5,339 nt of DNA from JBMNQI01 sp050944055 (lineage in GTDB: Bacteria > Bacillota > Clostridia > Oscillospirales > Oscillospiraceae). Made by a program: the position numbers and the translations under genes. The DNA lies in NCBI GenBank assembly GCA_050944055.1, contig JBMNQI010000096.1, forward strand, positions 1 to 5,339, in the 5' to 3' direction. The notes under the pieces are model-generated. The model was not told the origin of the DNA, ran no database searches, and saw nothing but the letters and a program-made list of their open reading frames with translations. Below, piece by piece: positions 1 to 5,339 of the stretch (the first letter of the stretch is position 1; each line of letters starts with the position of its first letter).

Positions 1-963
1 AGGCTTCAGGCCCGAATAGAGCCCCATCATTATTATCCTCGCTGCCGTTATGCTGCTTTCGACGGCAAAGATGAAGGCTATAACCGGATGCTCTCCGAAG
101 CTTACCCAACGAGCCTTTGATATATAAGCCGTAAGCGCGTTGTCACAAAGCCTCTCAAACTCTGTAAGTCTGCCTCCGGACAGGACGGAGGCGCCGGCGT
201 GGGCCGCCTCTGCCAGGCAGGAGCTGCCGAAAAGAGGCGCAAGCTCGGATTTTGATAGAGCCGCTGCAGCGAGAGCTTTTTCATCGGCCGTGCCGCCCGG
301 AATAAGAGCATTCTGTATAAAAGCCTGGTCCTTGCCCATTCTGACGGAGCGCACGACGGTCCGAAGATTCGCGCTGTCTATCTGCAGACGCACATAGCCG
401 TCAAGGAAGGGGCTGCCCAGGGCCTGGCTGAGACTGAGCAGCTGCTTAAAATACGCTTTGTCCACCGCGAAATCAGACAGCTGCGGGTTGCCTGTACGGT
501 TAAGTATGTCTCTTGCTTCCTTTATAGCCCCCGCAAGATCCTCCGGCAGCGAGCCCAGTTCGTCGCGTGTATACGCGTCTGCCAGGACCGAGGGGGGAAT
601 GCGCCCGGAATCTGACAGAAGGCGATACCCGTCCGTTTTTGCCGCCTCGGCCTTTATTAACACCTTTGCGTTGTGGTAATCATATCTGATGAGGAAAACG
701 TCGACCAGGCTGGGATCCGGCACAATGCGGCGCAGTTCCGAAAAAAGCCCGCCGCGATAAGAAGCCAGGCGCGAATCCAGCTCGGTTGGGCCGATTTCCG
801 ACATGTCCCCGAAGCCGCATTCCTCAAGAACTTTTGCCGCGTCCTGCGGATTGTTTGAAGCCAGCATGCGTTCCATGCGTTCCTGGTTTAATAGCTTTGA
901 TTCGCGGGCTCTGAGATTAGCTGAAATAAATAGATAATCCGTATCTTTGATTTTACTGTTCAA
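1..963 (-). CDS. ntpC: V-type ATPase subunit C (NtpC), 3'-truncated by window edge
   Basis: Central-axis connector of the V-type ATPase: subunit C (V-ATPase d / archaeal C type) sits as a funnel on the membrane rotor ring and joins it to the rotating D-F shaft. The frame is open for 321 codons to the left edge. The family is about 330 residues, so only the last few residues and the stop are missing. Family hallmarks are visible: an N-terminal YLFISANLRARESKLL stretch (about residues 9-24), VDVFLIRYDYHNAKVLIKA (about 87-105) and a C-terminal LTEFERLCDNAL then FGEHPVIAF (about 289-297). The start is TTG at 963, seven nt after a strong AAAGGAGG. A nearer ATG (968-966) reads ATG-GCT-TGA and stops at once, and the next in-frame ATG would delete the conserved N-terminus. 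The gene begins 24 nt after the ntpE stop and is the last gene seen in this operon before the edge. Assignment is confident; only the 3' end is unseen. Confidence 0.95.
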   Translation of the reverse strand, partial: MNSKIKDTDYLFISANLRARESKLLNQERMERMLASNNPQDAAKVLEECGFGDMSEIGPTELDSRLASYRGGLFSELRRIVPDPSLVDVFLIRYDYHNAKVLIKAEAAKTDGYRLLSDSGRIPPSVLADAYTRDELGSLPEDLAGAIKEARDILNRTGNPQLSDFAVDKAYFKQLLSLSQALGSPFLDGYVRLQIDSANLRTVVRSVRMGKDQAFIQNALIPGGTADEKALAAAALSKSELAPLFGSSCLAEAAHAGASVLSGGRLTEFERLCDNALTAYISKARWVSFGEHPVIAFIFAVESSITAARIIMMGLYSGLKP

Positions 964-970
964 GCCATGA

Positions 971-978
971 CCTCCTTT
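971..978 (-). promoter_or_regulatory. Ribosome binding site deciding the ntpC TTG start
   Basis: On the minus strand, AAAGGAGG lies seven nt before TTG (963-961), an ideal spacing. An ATG only two nt downstream of the same Shine-Dalgarno is too close, and it opens a two-codon frame (ATG GCT TGA) whose stop overlaps the TTG. The site therefore supports the TTG initiation codon. Confidence 0.85.
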
Positions 979-987
979 CGGGGCGGC

Positions 988-1587
988 TCAGTTGAAAAGT
1001 GCGCCGGCCAACCGCGATGTCAACTCACTTCGGTAAAGTTCCACAAGAATATCGACGCTGCAGTTTGCTTCGACTCTGCCGTTTAATAGTATCAGACCGC
1101 CGGGAATATTGCGCGTTTCGCTTGAAAGCGACAGCTGTGCCGTTTTTCCGCGCTGTTTAAGCAGCTCGTTTGCGGCGCTAACCACTTTTTCACCGTATTT
1201 TGAAGCGTCCTTAGGGGAGAGGACGATAAGCTCTCGGCCGGTTGTCGACGCTGAAGCCGCCAGCGAAGCCAAAAAGTCCAGATATTCGCTGTCCCCGAGG
1301 CCGAGGATATGCTCCCTCGCGCGTGAAAAAGCCTTGCTTATTATAGCCTGTTTCTCGGCCAAAACCTGCTTTTTCGCATCCATGGCCGCGCTGCTCAAAA
1401 TACGTTCCCTGCGCTGTGCGGCCTGGGTCCGTCCGGCTTCAACAATTTTCGAATACTCGTCCTCAGCCTGACGTTTATATTTTCTCGATATCTCCGCGCA
1501 TTCTTCTTCGGAAGCTTTTCTAATGGCTTCAAGCTCCTTTGCGCAATCTTCCTCGATCCGGCGGATTATATTCTCGATTCCATTCAT
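988..1587 (-). CDS. ntpE: V-type ATPase subunit E (NtpE), peripheral stalk
   Basis: Peripheral-stalk (stator) subunit E pairs with the small H/G-type subunit to form the coiled-coil strut holding the catalytic A3B3 head against the membrane subunit NtpI. The 199 residues fit the family length of about 200. Residues 1 to about 100 are a highly charged Glu/Lys/Ala-rich helix, expected for the coiled coil. The C-terminal half shows the globular E domain, with IPGGLILLNGRVEANCSVDIL (a GG-x-ngr-ievn type motif, about residues 161-181) and a terminal LAGALFN. The ATG at 1587 gives the canonical short start MNGIENII and has a weak purine-rich site (AGCAGGGAT) upstream. It starts 14 nt after the ntpK stop and ends 24 nt before ntpC, within the same operon. 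Its likely partner is the first gene of the operon (3999-4322). Confident assignment. Confidence 0.95.
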   Translation of the reverse strand: MNGIENIIRRIEEDCAKELEAIRKASEEECAEISRKYKRQAEDEYSKIVEAGRTQAAQRRERILSSAAMDAKKQVLAEKQAIISKAFSRAREHILGLGDSEYLDFLASLAASASTTGRELIVLSPKDASKYGEKVVSAANELLKQRGKTAQLSLSSETRNIPGGLILLNGRVEANCSVDILVELYRSELTSRLAGALFN

Positions 1588-1601
1588 ATTTATCCCTGCT
1601 C

Positions 1602-2093
1602 TTAAATGGCATTAAGCAGCATCAGGAAAGAAGCGAGCAGCGAAAGTATTGCGTAAAACTCGACAACGATGCAAAGTACGATACCCTTTGACCAGTCGTT
1701 CGGCTTCTTTGCCACGATATTAATTGAAGCTGCGGCGACGCGGCCCTGGAACATAGCCGAGGTGATTCCGCCGAGTATCATCGGCATGCAGGCAGAAAAA
1801 ATGCGGAAGCCCTGTTCTACAGTGAGGGGCAGCAAGCCTGTGCCGCCGAAAACGCCCATCTTAAGCAGAGCGAAGAACCAGATTACAATGCCGTAAAGTC
1901 CCTGTGTGCCGGGAATAACCTGAAGTATCAGGGTCTTTGAAAACTGGCTCGGATCCTCGCTGAGCAGCCCTGTGGCCGCCTCGCCGGCAATTCCCGTACC
2001 CTTGGCGCTGCCTATGCAGCTCAAACCGGCCGCAAGGCCTGCACCGAGAAACGCGAGAGCAACCCCGCCGAAGAGATTGAAGAAATCAGACAT
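1602..2093 (-). CDS. ntpK: V-type ATPase subunit K (NtpK), 16-kDa rotor-ring proteolipid, Na+-type site
   Basis: Membrane rotor-ring (c-ring) subunit whose ion-binding sites carry Na+ or H+ through the Vo sector. At 163 residues it is the duplicated four-helix form made of two fused hairpins, with repeats around residues 10-80 and 92-160. Each half has a GSAKG/AAAS-like first helix and a second helix with a conserved polar or acidic site. The first half carries IPGTQGLYG (T63, Q64) where the carboxylate is absent. The second has FQGRVAAAS (Q116) and VVEFYAIL (E145). From memory of the family, these align with T64, Q65, Q110 and E139 of Enterococcus hirae NtpK, which ligate Na+. Na+ coupling is therefore inferred. 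ATG at 2093 lies two nt after the ntpI stop. Its strong Shine-Dalgarno is inside the ntpI tail, favouring coupled, high-level translation as needed for a multi-copy ring subunit. Confidence 0.97.
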   Translation of the reverse strand: MSDFFNLFGGVALAFLGAGLAAGLSCIGSAKGTGIAGEAATGLLSEDPSQFSKTLILQVIPGTQGLYGIVIWFFALLKMGVFGGTGLLPLTVEQGFRIFSACMPMILGGITSAMFQGRVAAASINIVAKKPNDWSKGIVLCIVVEFYAILSLLASFLMLLNAI

Positions 2094-2095
2094 GA

Positions 2096-4009
2096 CTATT
2101 GTTCCTCCTTAATTATGTTGACATATTTTGTATTGAGCCGGAGCGGTTCAAAGGCGCGACCGCCTTCCATATAGAATTTGCCGAAATATTCGAGATATTG
2201 AAGCCTCGCCGCATGCACGTATGTGCCAATAATGCTTATGCCCATATTGAAGCTGTGCCCGATAATCAAAATTATGATAGAAACAACAACATTTCCCACT
2301 AGATTGCCCAGTGTATTTATGACACTCGAAATTACGCCTGTAGCCAACATCAGCGCCATAAGGCGCGAATAGGACAGGACGTCGCCGAAATAACCTGTAA
2401 TATCGTAAAGGCTTGCTAGACCGCCGATAATCTTGCCCATAATTGTAGGTTTTGCTCTGCCCTGAGTGAGAATAAGTGCAGCAGCGCCCGCTATCGCGAC
2501 ATACCAGCCGTGTCCGAGTGCGCCGACAGCTATGCCCGCAAAGAGGAGCCACCATGAGCCGACGTCGAACAGGGCGTCCAGTGGATGACCGTCGCGTATA
2601 AGCATATAGGCCTTGATACCCATTCCTACAAGGATTTGGAAGAAACCTACGACAAGCGAGGCAATCAGCACTGTCATAGGGTCTGACATCGGGTTAATCA
2701 GCGACCAGAGCTTTATACCGGCTGTTATCTCAAGCAGGTCGCCGAAAAAGCTGCCGAAGAGAAATCCGAATACAACGGTTGTAAAGCCGCACATAATGAG
2801 AAGACCGGTCATATGCTTCATCGTACCCTTTGGTTTCAGCAGCAGCTTTGCAAGCGCGCCTGCCAGAATCAAAATGGCGCCGTAAGCCATATCCGCGTAC
2901 ATAATGCCGAAAAATGCGGTGAAGAACGGCATAATCAGCGGGTTCGGGTCAATTCCGTCATAAGCCGGGAGGCTGTACATCTCGGATACCATCGATAAGG
3001 GCTCGGTAAGCCTGTTGTTTCTGAGCTTGATGGGAACTAAGCTTGCTTCTTCGGGCAAGGGGTCCATAAATTCCCATGCGCATACGTATTTTCCCAACAG
3101 CTCTTCTACGCGTTTTGTATCCTCGGCCGGCAGCCATCCTTCAAGAGCGAATACCTTGTCCGTTGAGGAGAGTTTTTCAGCCGCCTCGGCCTGCATGATT
3201 TTAACAGACATTCTGTCGATAGAAAGCTTCAGCTCCGAGCGGACGCCTGAAACCTGCTTTATCTCATCAACGCAGGTTTCTATATCCTTGAGTACTCCAC
3301 GCAGCGTATTTTCGAGCCGGCTGATATTTTCCGCGGCGGTGCCCTGGTAGTTTTTCCAGGTTACAACTGAAAAACCCCAGGTTCTCAGCAGCGCCATAGC
3401 CTGTTCCGCAACCTCGGCATGGCTGATAAAGAGCAGCGCGTGAATATCCCGGTCCGAGCCGGCGGCAAATAAGCTTGTTTCCGGGAACATCTCATAAAGA
3501 GCTTTCTCAGCTTCGCCAAGCTCAACGGAGCGGGGCAGCGTACCGAAAGTCAGAAACAGGTGCTTTGTACTCTCGGCGTTAAGCGGCACATCCAGGCCTG
3601 TCCAGGGGGAAAGCGAGATAATCTCGCTCCGCAGGGAGCTCTCCTCGGCATGCAGACGCTTAATCCTGTCTTCAAGAGCGCACAGTTCGTCGGCAGACTT
3701 TAAATTCTTGCTTAGAAGCTCGTCATCAAAAAGCTTATCGCGTGGAACCTCGGGCTTTGGCGCGAAAATGCCGGATTTGACGGCCGCATATTTATCCAGT
3801 ACTGCAAGCGCCGTTGTCATTCTTGAGTACTGAGCGCGCAGATCGGAAACCCGTACTTCGGCCTTATTGAGCATAGACGCGGCCTCAGGGTCTGACGGAA
3901 CGAATTCGCCGACCTGCACACAGCCAAGAATCATCAATTCCCGCAGCAGCGAGTCCTTATCGGAACGCATACCGAGAAGCCGAATGCGTTTCATTTTTTC
4001 AATGGACAT
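2096..4009 (-). CDS. ntpI: V-type ATPase subunit I (NtpI), membrane stator / a-subunit
   Basis: Subunit I (eukaryotic Vo-a equivalent) anchors the peripheral stalks and forms the ion half-channels against the NtpK ring. The length of 637 aa is typical. Residues 1 to about 340 are the cytoplasmic arm: start MSIEKMKRIRLLG, charged helices around 100-130 and 225-280, and the conserved FALEGWLPAED (about 287-297). Residues from about 356 hold the 7-8 helix membrane domain, opening with PLIMPFFTAFFGIMYADMAYG. The functional arginines are visible as SYSRLMAL (R549) and HAARLQYLEYFGKFY (R602), matching the two arginines that face the rotor carboxylate in this family. They are followed by the usual GGRAFEPL tail. 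ATG at 4009 overlaps the preceding gene by 11 bp and follows GGGAAGAG. A second in-frame ATG at codon 6 is possible, but the first matches family N-termini. Confident assignment. Confidence 0.97.
   Translation of the reverse strand: MSIEKMKRIRLLGMRSDKDSLLRELMILGCVQVGEFVPSDPEAASMLNKAEVRVSDLRAQYSRMTTALAVLDKYAAVKSGIFAPKPEVPRDKLFDDELLSKNLKSADELCALEDRIKRLHAEESSLRSEIISLSPWTGLDVPLNAESTKHLFLTFGTLPRSVELGEAEKALYEMFPETSLFAAGSDRDIHALLFISHAEVAEQAMALLRTWGFSVVTWKNYQGTAAENISRLENTLRGVLKDIETCVDEIKQVSGVRSELKLSIDRMSVKIMQAEAAEKLSSTDKVFALEGWLPAEDTKRVEELLGKYVCAWEFMDPLPEEASLVPIKLRNNRLTEPLSMVSEMYSLPAYDGIDPNPLIMPFFTAFFGIMYADMAYGAILILAGALAKLLLKPKGTMKHMTGLLIMCGFTTVVFGFLFGSFFGDLLEITAGIKLWSLINPMSDPMTVLIASLVVGFFQILVGMGIKAYMLIRDGHPLDALFDVGSWWLLFAGIAVGALGHGWYVAIAGAAALILTQGRAKPTIMGKIIGGLASLYDITGYFGDVLSYSRLMALMLATGVISSVINTLGNLVGNVVVSIIILIIGHSFNMGISIIGTYVHAARLQYLEYFGKFYMEGGRAFEPLRLNTKYVNIIKEEQ
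2104..2110 (-). promoter_or_regulatory. ntpK ribosome binding site embedded in the end of ntpI
   Basis: Minus-strand AAGGAGG encodes the Lys-Glu near the NtpI C-terminus (final residues KEEQ) and sits ten nt before the ntpK ATG at 2093. Only two nt separate the ntpI TAG and this ATG. The site is strong and ntpK needs many copies per complex, so re-initiation plus independent entry is a reasonable inference. Confidence 0.8.
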
Positions 4010-4322
4010 CTCTTCCCACGATCCTTTCGACTACAATAGCTGCCGCCTTATCCAGGCGCTCCATCGCTTTTTCCCGCAGTGCCGCGCAATCGTCGTCCGT
4101 GCTTTTTTGCAGGTTTTTAGCTTCCTCATACGCGCCGGCCTCGGCTTCCTCAATCAGCCTTCTGACCTCGGCGTGCGCTTTTCCCGCTGCCTCTTCAACT
4201 GTCTTACGACCTTCGGCCTCGGCCTGCTCTGCACGGCGTTTTGCATCCGAAATCGCAGCTTCACGCTCCTGACGGCATTTTTCCTCGGCTCGCGCAATGT
4301 CCTTCAGTGCGTCAAGTGTCAA
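3999..4322 (-). CDS. V-type ATPase small peripheral-stalk subunit (archaeal H / E. hirae NtpF type)
   Basis: First gene of the operon: a 107-residue, almost wholly charged helical protein rich in Ala/Glu/Arg (LTLDALKDIARAEEKCRQ, then continuous heptad-like EA/RR runs). It matches the size and look of the H/G-type stator subunit that forms a heterodimeric coiled coil with NtpE and links NtpI to the catalytic head. I leave the symbol blank because names clash: E. hirae calls this NtpF, other systems H or G. Start choice: TTG at 4322 has AAGGTGGTGAT seven nt upstream and gives the usual short N-terminus. The longer frame from GTG at 4352 (117 aa) has no Shine-Dalgarno and lies at or near the predicted transcription start. 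The 3' end overlaps ntpI by 11 bp (TGA at 4001-3999), pointing to translational coupling. Identification rests on composition, size and gene order, so it is slightly less certain than its neighbours. Confidence 0.88.
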   Translation of the reverse strand: MTLDALKDIARAEEKCRQEREAAISDAKRRAEQAEAEGRKTVEEAAGKAHAEVRRLIEEAEAGAYEEAKNLQKSTDDDCAALREKAMERLDKAAAIVVERIVGRDVH

Positions 4323-4329
4323 AATATCA

Positions 4330-4336
4330 CCACCTT
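4330..4336 (-). promoter_or_regulatory. Ribosome binding site for the first ntp gene
   Basis: Minus-strand AAGGTGG (extended AAGGTGGTGAT, a near match to the anti-Shine-Dalgarno complement) lies seven nt before TTG at 4322. No comparable purine tract precedes the alternative GTG at 4352, so this site decides the start. Confidence 0.7.
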
Positions 4337-4358
4337 CAGCATAATACTCCACAAGTGT

Positions 4359-4386
4359 ATTATAATAATACTAAAACAGGAAACAA
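4359..4386 (-). promoter_or_regulatory. Candidate sigma-A promoter of the ntp operon
   Basis: Read on the minus strand: TTGTTT (4386-4381), a 16-nt spacer, then a perfect TATAAT (4364-4359). Transcription would start near 4352, giving about a 30-nt leader with the Shine-Dalgarno for TTG 4322. The -35 is weak (TTG only) and the region is AT-rich, so the exact -10 match is supportive but not proof. Two of the ACACTT-type repeats flank or overlap the element (4351-4360 and 4394-4403), which would suit a repressor or activator. Confidence 0.55.
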
Positions 4387-4535
4387 TATGCAAATAAGTG
4401 TATATTATTTTTACATACTTTTCAAGTGTCATTTTGGGCATAAATAATTAGTCGGAGCATACACGATATATTGAATATAACTTTAATTGTTTTAAATTAC
4501 TTAATATTTTTTCTCTGTTTTGGCTTCAATATTAT

Positions 4536-4564
4536 TTGACAAACATATCCATATCAATTAAACT
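4536..4564 (+). promoter_or_regulatory. Candidate sigma-A promoter of the zinc-ribbon gene
   Basis: A perfect -35 TTGACA (4536-4541), a 17-nt spacer and TAAACT (4559-4564; four of six matches to TATAAT) predict a transcript starting near 4571, with about a 22-nt leader that includes the Shine-Dalgarno at 4581. Ideal spacing and fit to the downstream gene make it the best plus-strand candidate. The T of this -35 is also an in-frame TTG upstream of the real start, which is why longer ORF calls begin here. Confidence 0.65.
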
Positions 4565-4580
4565 GGTTAAAAGAAAATTT

Positions 4581-4588
4581 GGAGGTGG
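4581..4588 (+). promoter_or_regulatory. Ribosome binding site fixing the start at 4593
   Basis: GGAGGTGG, with GGAGG ending seven nt before ATG 4593. It places translation at MPYCANCG, directly at the zinc ribbon, rather than at the upstream in-frame TTG (4536), which falls in the promoter. Confidence 0.85.
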
Positions 4589-4592
4589 ATTT

Positions 4593-5150
4593 ATGCCCTA
4601 TTGCGCAAACTGCGGTACACAGTATGAGGTTGGAGCGAAATACTGCCCAACCTGCGGTGTAGCTCTCAATCCCGCCGAAAATCCCGGGCCGCAGCAACAG
4701 ACTTCAAACGCCGCCGACTCCATCAATCAGGCTGCTGAAAAAGTCGGCTCTGCAATTGGAAAAATTACTGATACGCCGGATCACACAGGCGAATATCCTC
4801 AGGACGATATCGCCCAAAACAAAGTCTTCGCGATATTTGCATATCTAAGCATTTTGGTCCTGATCCCGATTTTCGCCGCCCCTAATTCGAAGTTTGCGAA
4901 GTTCCATGCCAATAACGGCCTTGTCCTCTTCATTATTGAAATCATAGTCTGGTTTGTATTCTTTCTTATCAAACTGCCGTTCCAGGTCACTTTCTGGGGT
5001 GGTTACGGTGTCGGCTACATCATAGTTTCAGTAATTCAATGGATCATTTCAATACCAATTTTAGTCCTTGCCATTATGGGTATCGTATACGCCGCAACCG
5101 GTAAGGCAAAAGATCTTCCCCTGATTTCTTCGATTAAGATTCTTAAATAA
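4593..5150 (+). CDS. Zinc-ribbon membrane protein with DUF4870-like domain
   Basis: A 185-aa predicted membrane protein of unknown role. The N-terminus is a zinc ribbon with two CxxC knuckles: C4/C7 in YCANCG and C18/C21 in YCPTCG. Residues 26-75 are a Pro/Gln/Asn/Ala-rich polar linker. Residues about 78-175 form three hydrophobic helices (about 78-95, 109-127, 141-167) with the DUF4870-like signatures KFAKFHANNGLVLF (a soluble loop ending in an H-x-N-N-G box, about 100-113) and GIVYAATGKAKDLPLI (about 163-178) before a short basic tail. I infer that the ribbon is cytoplasmic, with the membrane domain anchoring it. Related small zinc-ribbon/DUF4870 proteins are common in Clostridia, with no established function that I can name. 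The start is ATG 4593 (GGAGG seven nt upstream). A lipoprotein gene follows after 27 nt, suggesting co-transcription. It is divergent from the ATPase operon. Confidence 0.85.
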   Translation: MPYCANCGTQYEVGAKYCPTCGVALNPAENPGPQQQTSNAADSINQAAEKVGSAIGKITDTPDHTGEYPQDDIAQNKVFAIFAYLSILVLIPIFAAPNSKFAKFHANNGLVLFIIEIIVWFVFFLIKLPFQVTFWGGYGVGYIIVSVIQWIISIPILVLAIMGIVYAATGKAKDLPLISSIKILK

Positions 5151-5177
5151 TTAATTACACGAGAGGAGAGAAGTTGC

Positions 5178-5339
5178 ATGAAAAGAGCCTTATTGGCGCT
5201 GATTGCAGCTTTTCTCCTATTTTTGTGTGCCTGCGCCTCGGGCAGCCCCGTATTATCCGAAAATTCTGGCGGTATAATTTCAATCAAGGCGACGGACATT
5301 GAAACCGGCGCAGCGGTTATTGTCCCCGAAGAATATTTT
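5178..5339 (+). CDS. Putative lipoprotein, 5' part only (cut by window edge)
   Basis: The first 54 codons of an open frame that continues past the right edge. Residues 1-18 are a classic type II signal peptide: K2/R3, then a Leu/Ala/Phe-rich core, then a lipobox LCAC with lipidation predicted at C19 (Cys at -2 is unusual). The mature part begins with a Ser/Gly/Pro-rich linker (ASGSPVLSENSGG), then beta-like IISIKATDIETGAAVIVPEEYF, which I do not recognise. ATG 5178 has AGGAG (5164-5168) nine nt upstream. It starts 27 nt after the zinc-ribbon gene with no terminator between, so the two are probably co-transcribed. An envelope-exposed binding or stress protein is possible, but function cannot be assigned from this fragment. 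Confidence 0.75.
   Translation, partial: MKRALLALIAAFLLFLCACASGSPVLSENSGGIISIKATDIETGAAVIVPEEYF

Larger units (their letters stand above)
4312..4431 (-). repeat. Four same-orientation ACACTT-centred 10-mers (possible operator array)
   Basis: On the minus strand the 10-mers are TGACACTTGA (4431-4422), ATACACTTAT (4403-4394), ATACACTTGT (4360-4351) and TGACACTTGA (4321-4312). The outer two are identical, and all share ACACTT with an A/T-rich or G-A flank. Start-to-start distances are 39, 43 and 28 bp. They span the predicted ntp promoter and the first codons of the first gene (the innermost copy includes part of its TTG start). Binding by a regulator is inference only; the repeats themselves are read directly. 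Confidence 0.4.
4353..4592. other. AT-rich divergent intergenic region
   Basis: About 240 bp between the divergent ntp operon and the zinc-ribbon gene, about a quarter G+C by eye against roughly half in the genes. It holds the two candidate promoters, three of the four ACACTT-type repeats and no ORF with a convincing ribosome site. I see no tRNA, riboswitch or rho-independent terminator in it. Confidence 0.8.

Noticed and set aside
140..858. Plus-strand open frames over the ntpC region (85, 73 and 61 aa)
   Set aside because: They lie opposite the conserved ntpC coding frame and lack ribosome sites or recognisable motifs.
2148..2555. 135-aa minus-strand frame inside ntpI
   Set aside because: It is the shifted-frame shadow of the ntpI membrane domain, with Arg/Tyr/Cys-rich unlikely composition.
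3867..4447. Plus-strand frames of 176 and 68 aa opposite the first ntp gene and its promoter
   Set aside because: Antisense shadows of the coiled-coil gene; no Shine-Dalgarno and no family features.
4467..4479. 13-nt palindrome TATATTGAATATA in the intergenic region
   Set aside because: Built only of A/T arms in very AT-rich DNA, so a chance match is quite likely; not near a strong promoter element.
4471..4498. Second plus-strand promoter (TTGAAT, 16 nt, TAAATT)
   Set aside because: Both hexamers are partial matches in AT-rich sequence; the TTGACA site at 4536 is stronger and better placed.
5151..5177. Terminator between the zinc-ribbon gene and the lipoprotein gene
   Set aside because: The 27-nt gap holds no GC-rich stem followed by a T-run; it mostly contains the lipoprotein ribosome site.

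Overview
The window holds the upstream part of a bacterial V-type (A/V-type) ATPase operon on the minus strand. An AT-rich divergent intergenic region separates it from two plus-strand genes for envelope or membrane proteins. Moderate G+C genes, strong GGAGG ribosome sites, TTG starts, an ntp-type rotary ATPase and a zinc-ribbon/DUF4870 protein together suggest an anaerobic Clostridia-like Gram-positive. That is an inference; other anaerobes with ntp operons (e.g. Synergistota) cannot be excluded.

The minus-strand genes run from about 4322 leftwards: a small coiled-coil peripheral-stalk subunit (archaeal H type, equivalent to Enterococcus hirae NtpF), then ntpI (membrane stator, a-type), ntpK (rotor-ring c subunit), ntpE (peripheral stalk) and ntpC (ring-to-shaft connector, cut by the left edge a few residues before its end). 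Gaps and overlaps are very tight (11-bp overlap, then 2, 14 and 24 nt), so this is one transcription unit in the E. hirae order. The catalytic genes (G-A-B-D) are expected just off the left edge. The c subunit keeps the polar and acidic residues that bind Na+ in E. hirae NtpK, so the enzyme is probably Na+-coupled.

The roughly 240-bp gap between the two transcription units (4353-4592) is AT-rich, about a quarter G+C by eye. It holds a plausible sigma-A promoter for each direction and, with the edge of the first ntp gene, four same-orientation copies of an ACACTT-centred 10-mer that could be an operator array.

On the plus strand, a 185-aa protein with an N-terminal double-CxxC zinc ribbon and a C-terminal DUF4870-like three-helix membrane domain is followed after 27 nt by the start of a lipoprotein gene that runs off the right edge. 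There are no RNA genes, mobile elements or CRISPR arrays. Apart from the possible operator repeats I see no undescribed system: this is mainly a well-conserved rotary ATPase locus.
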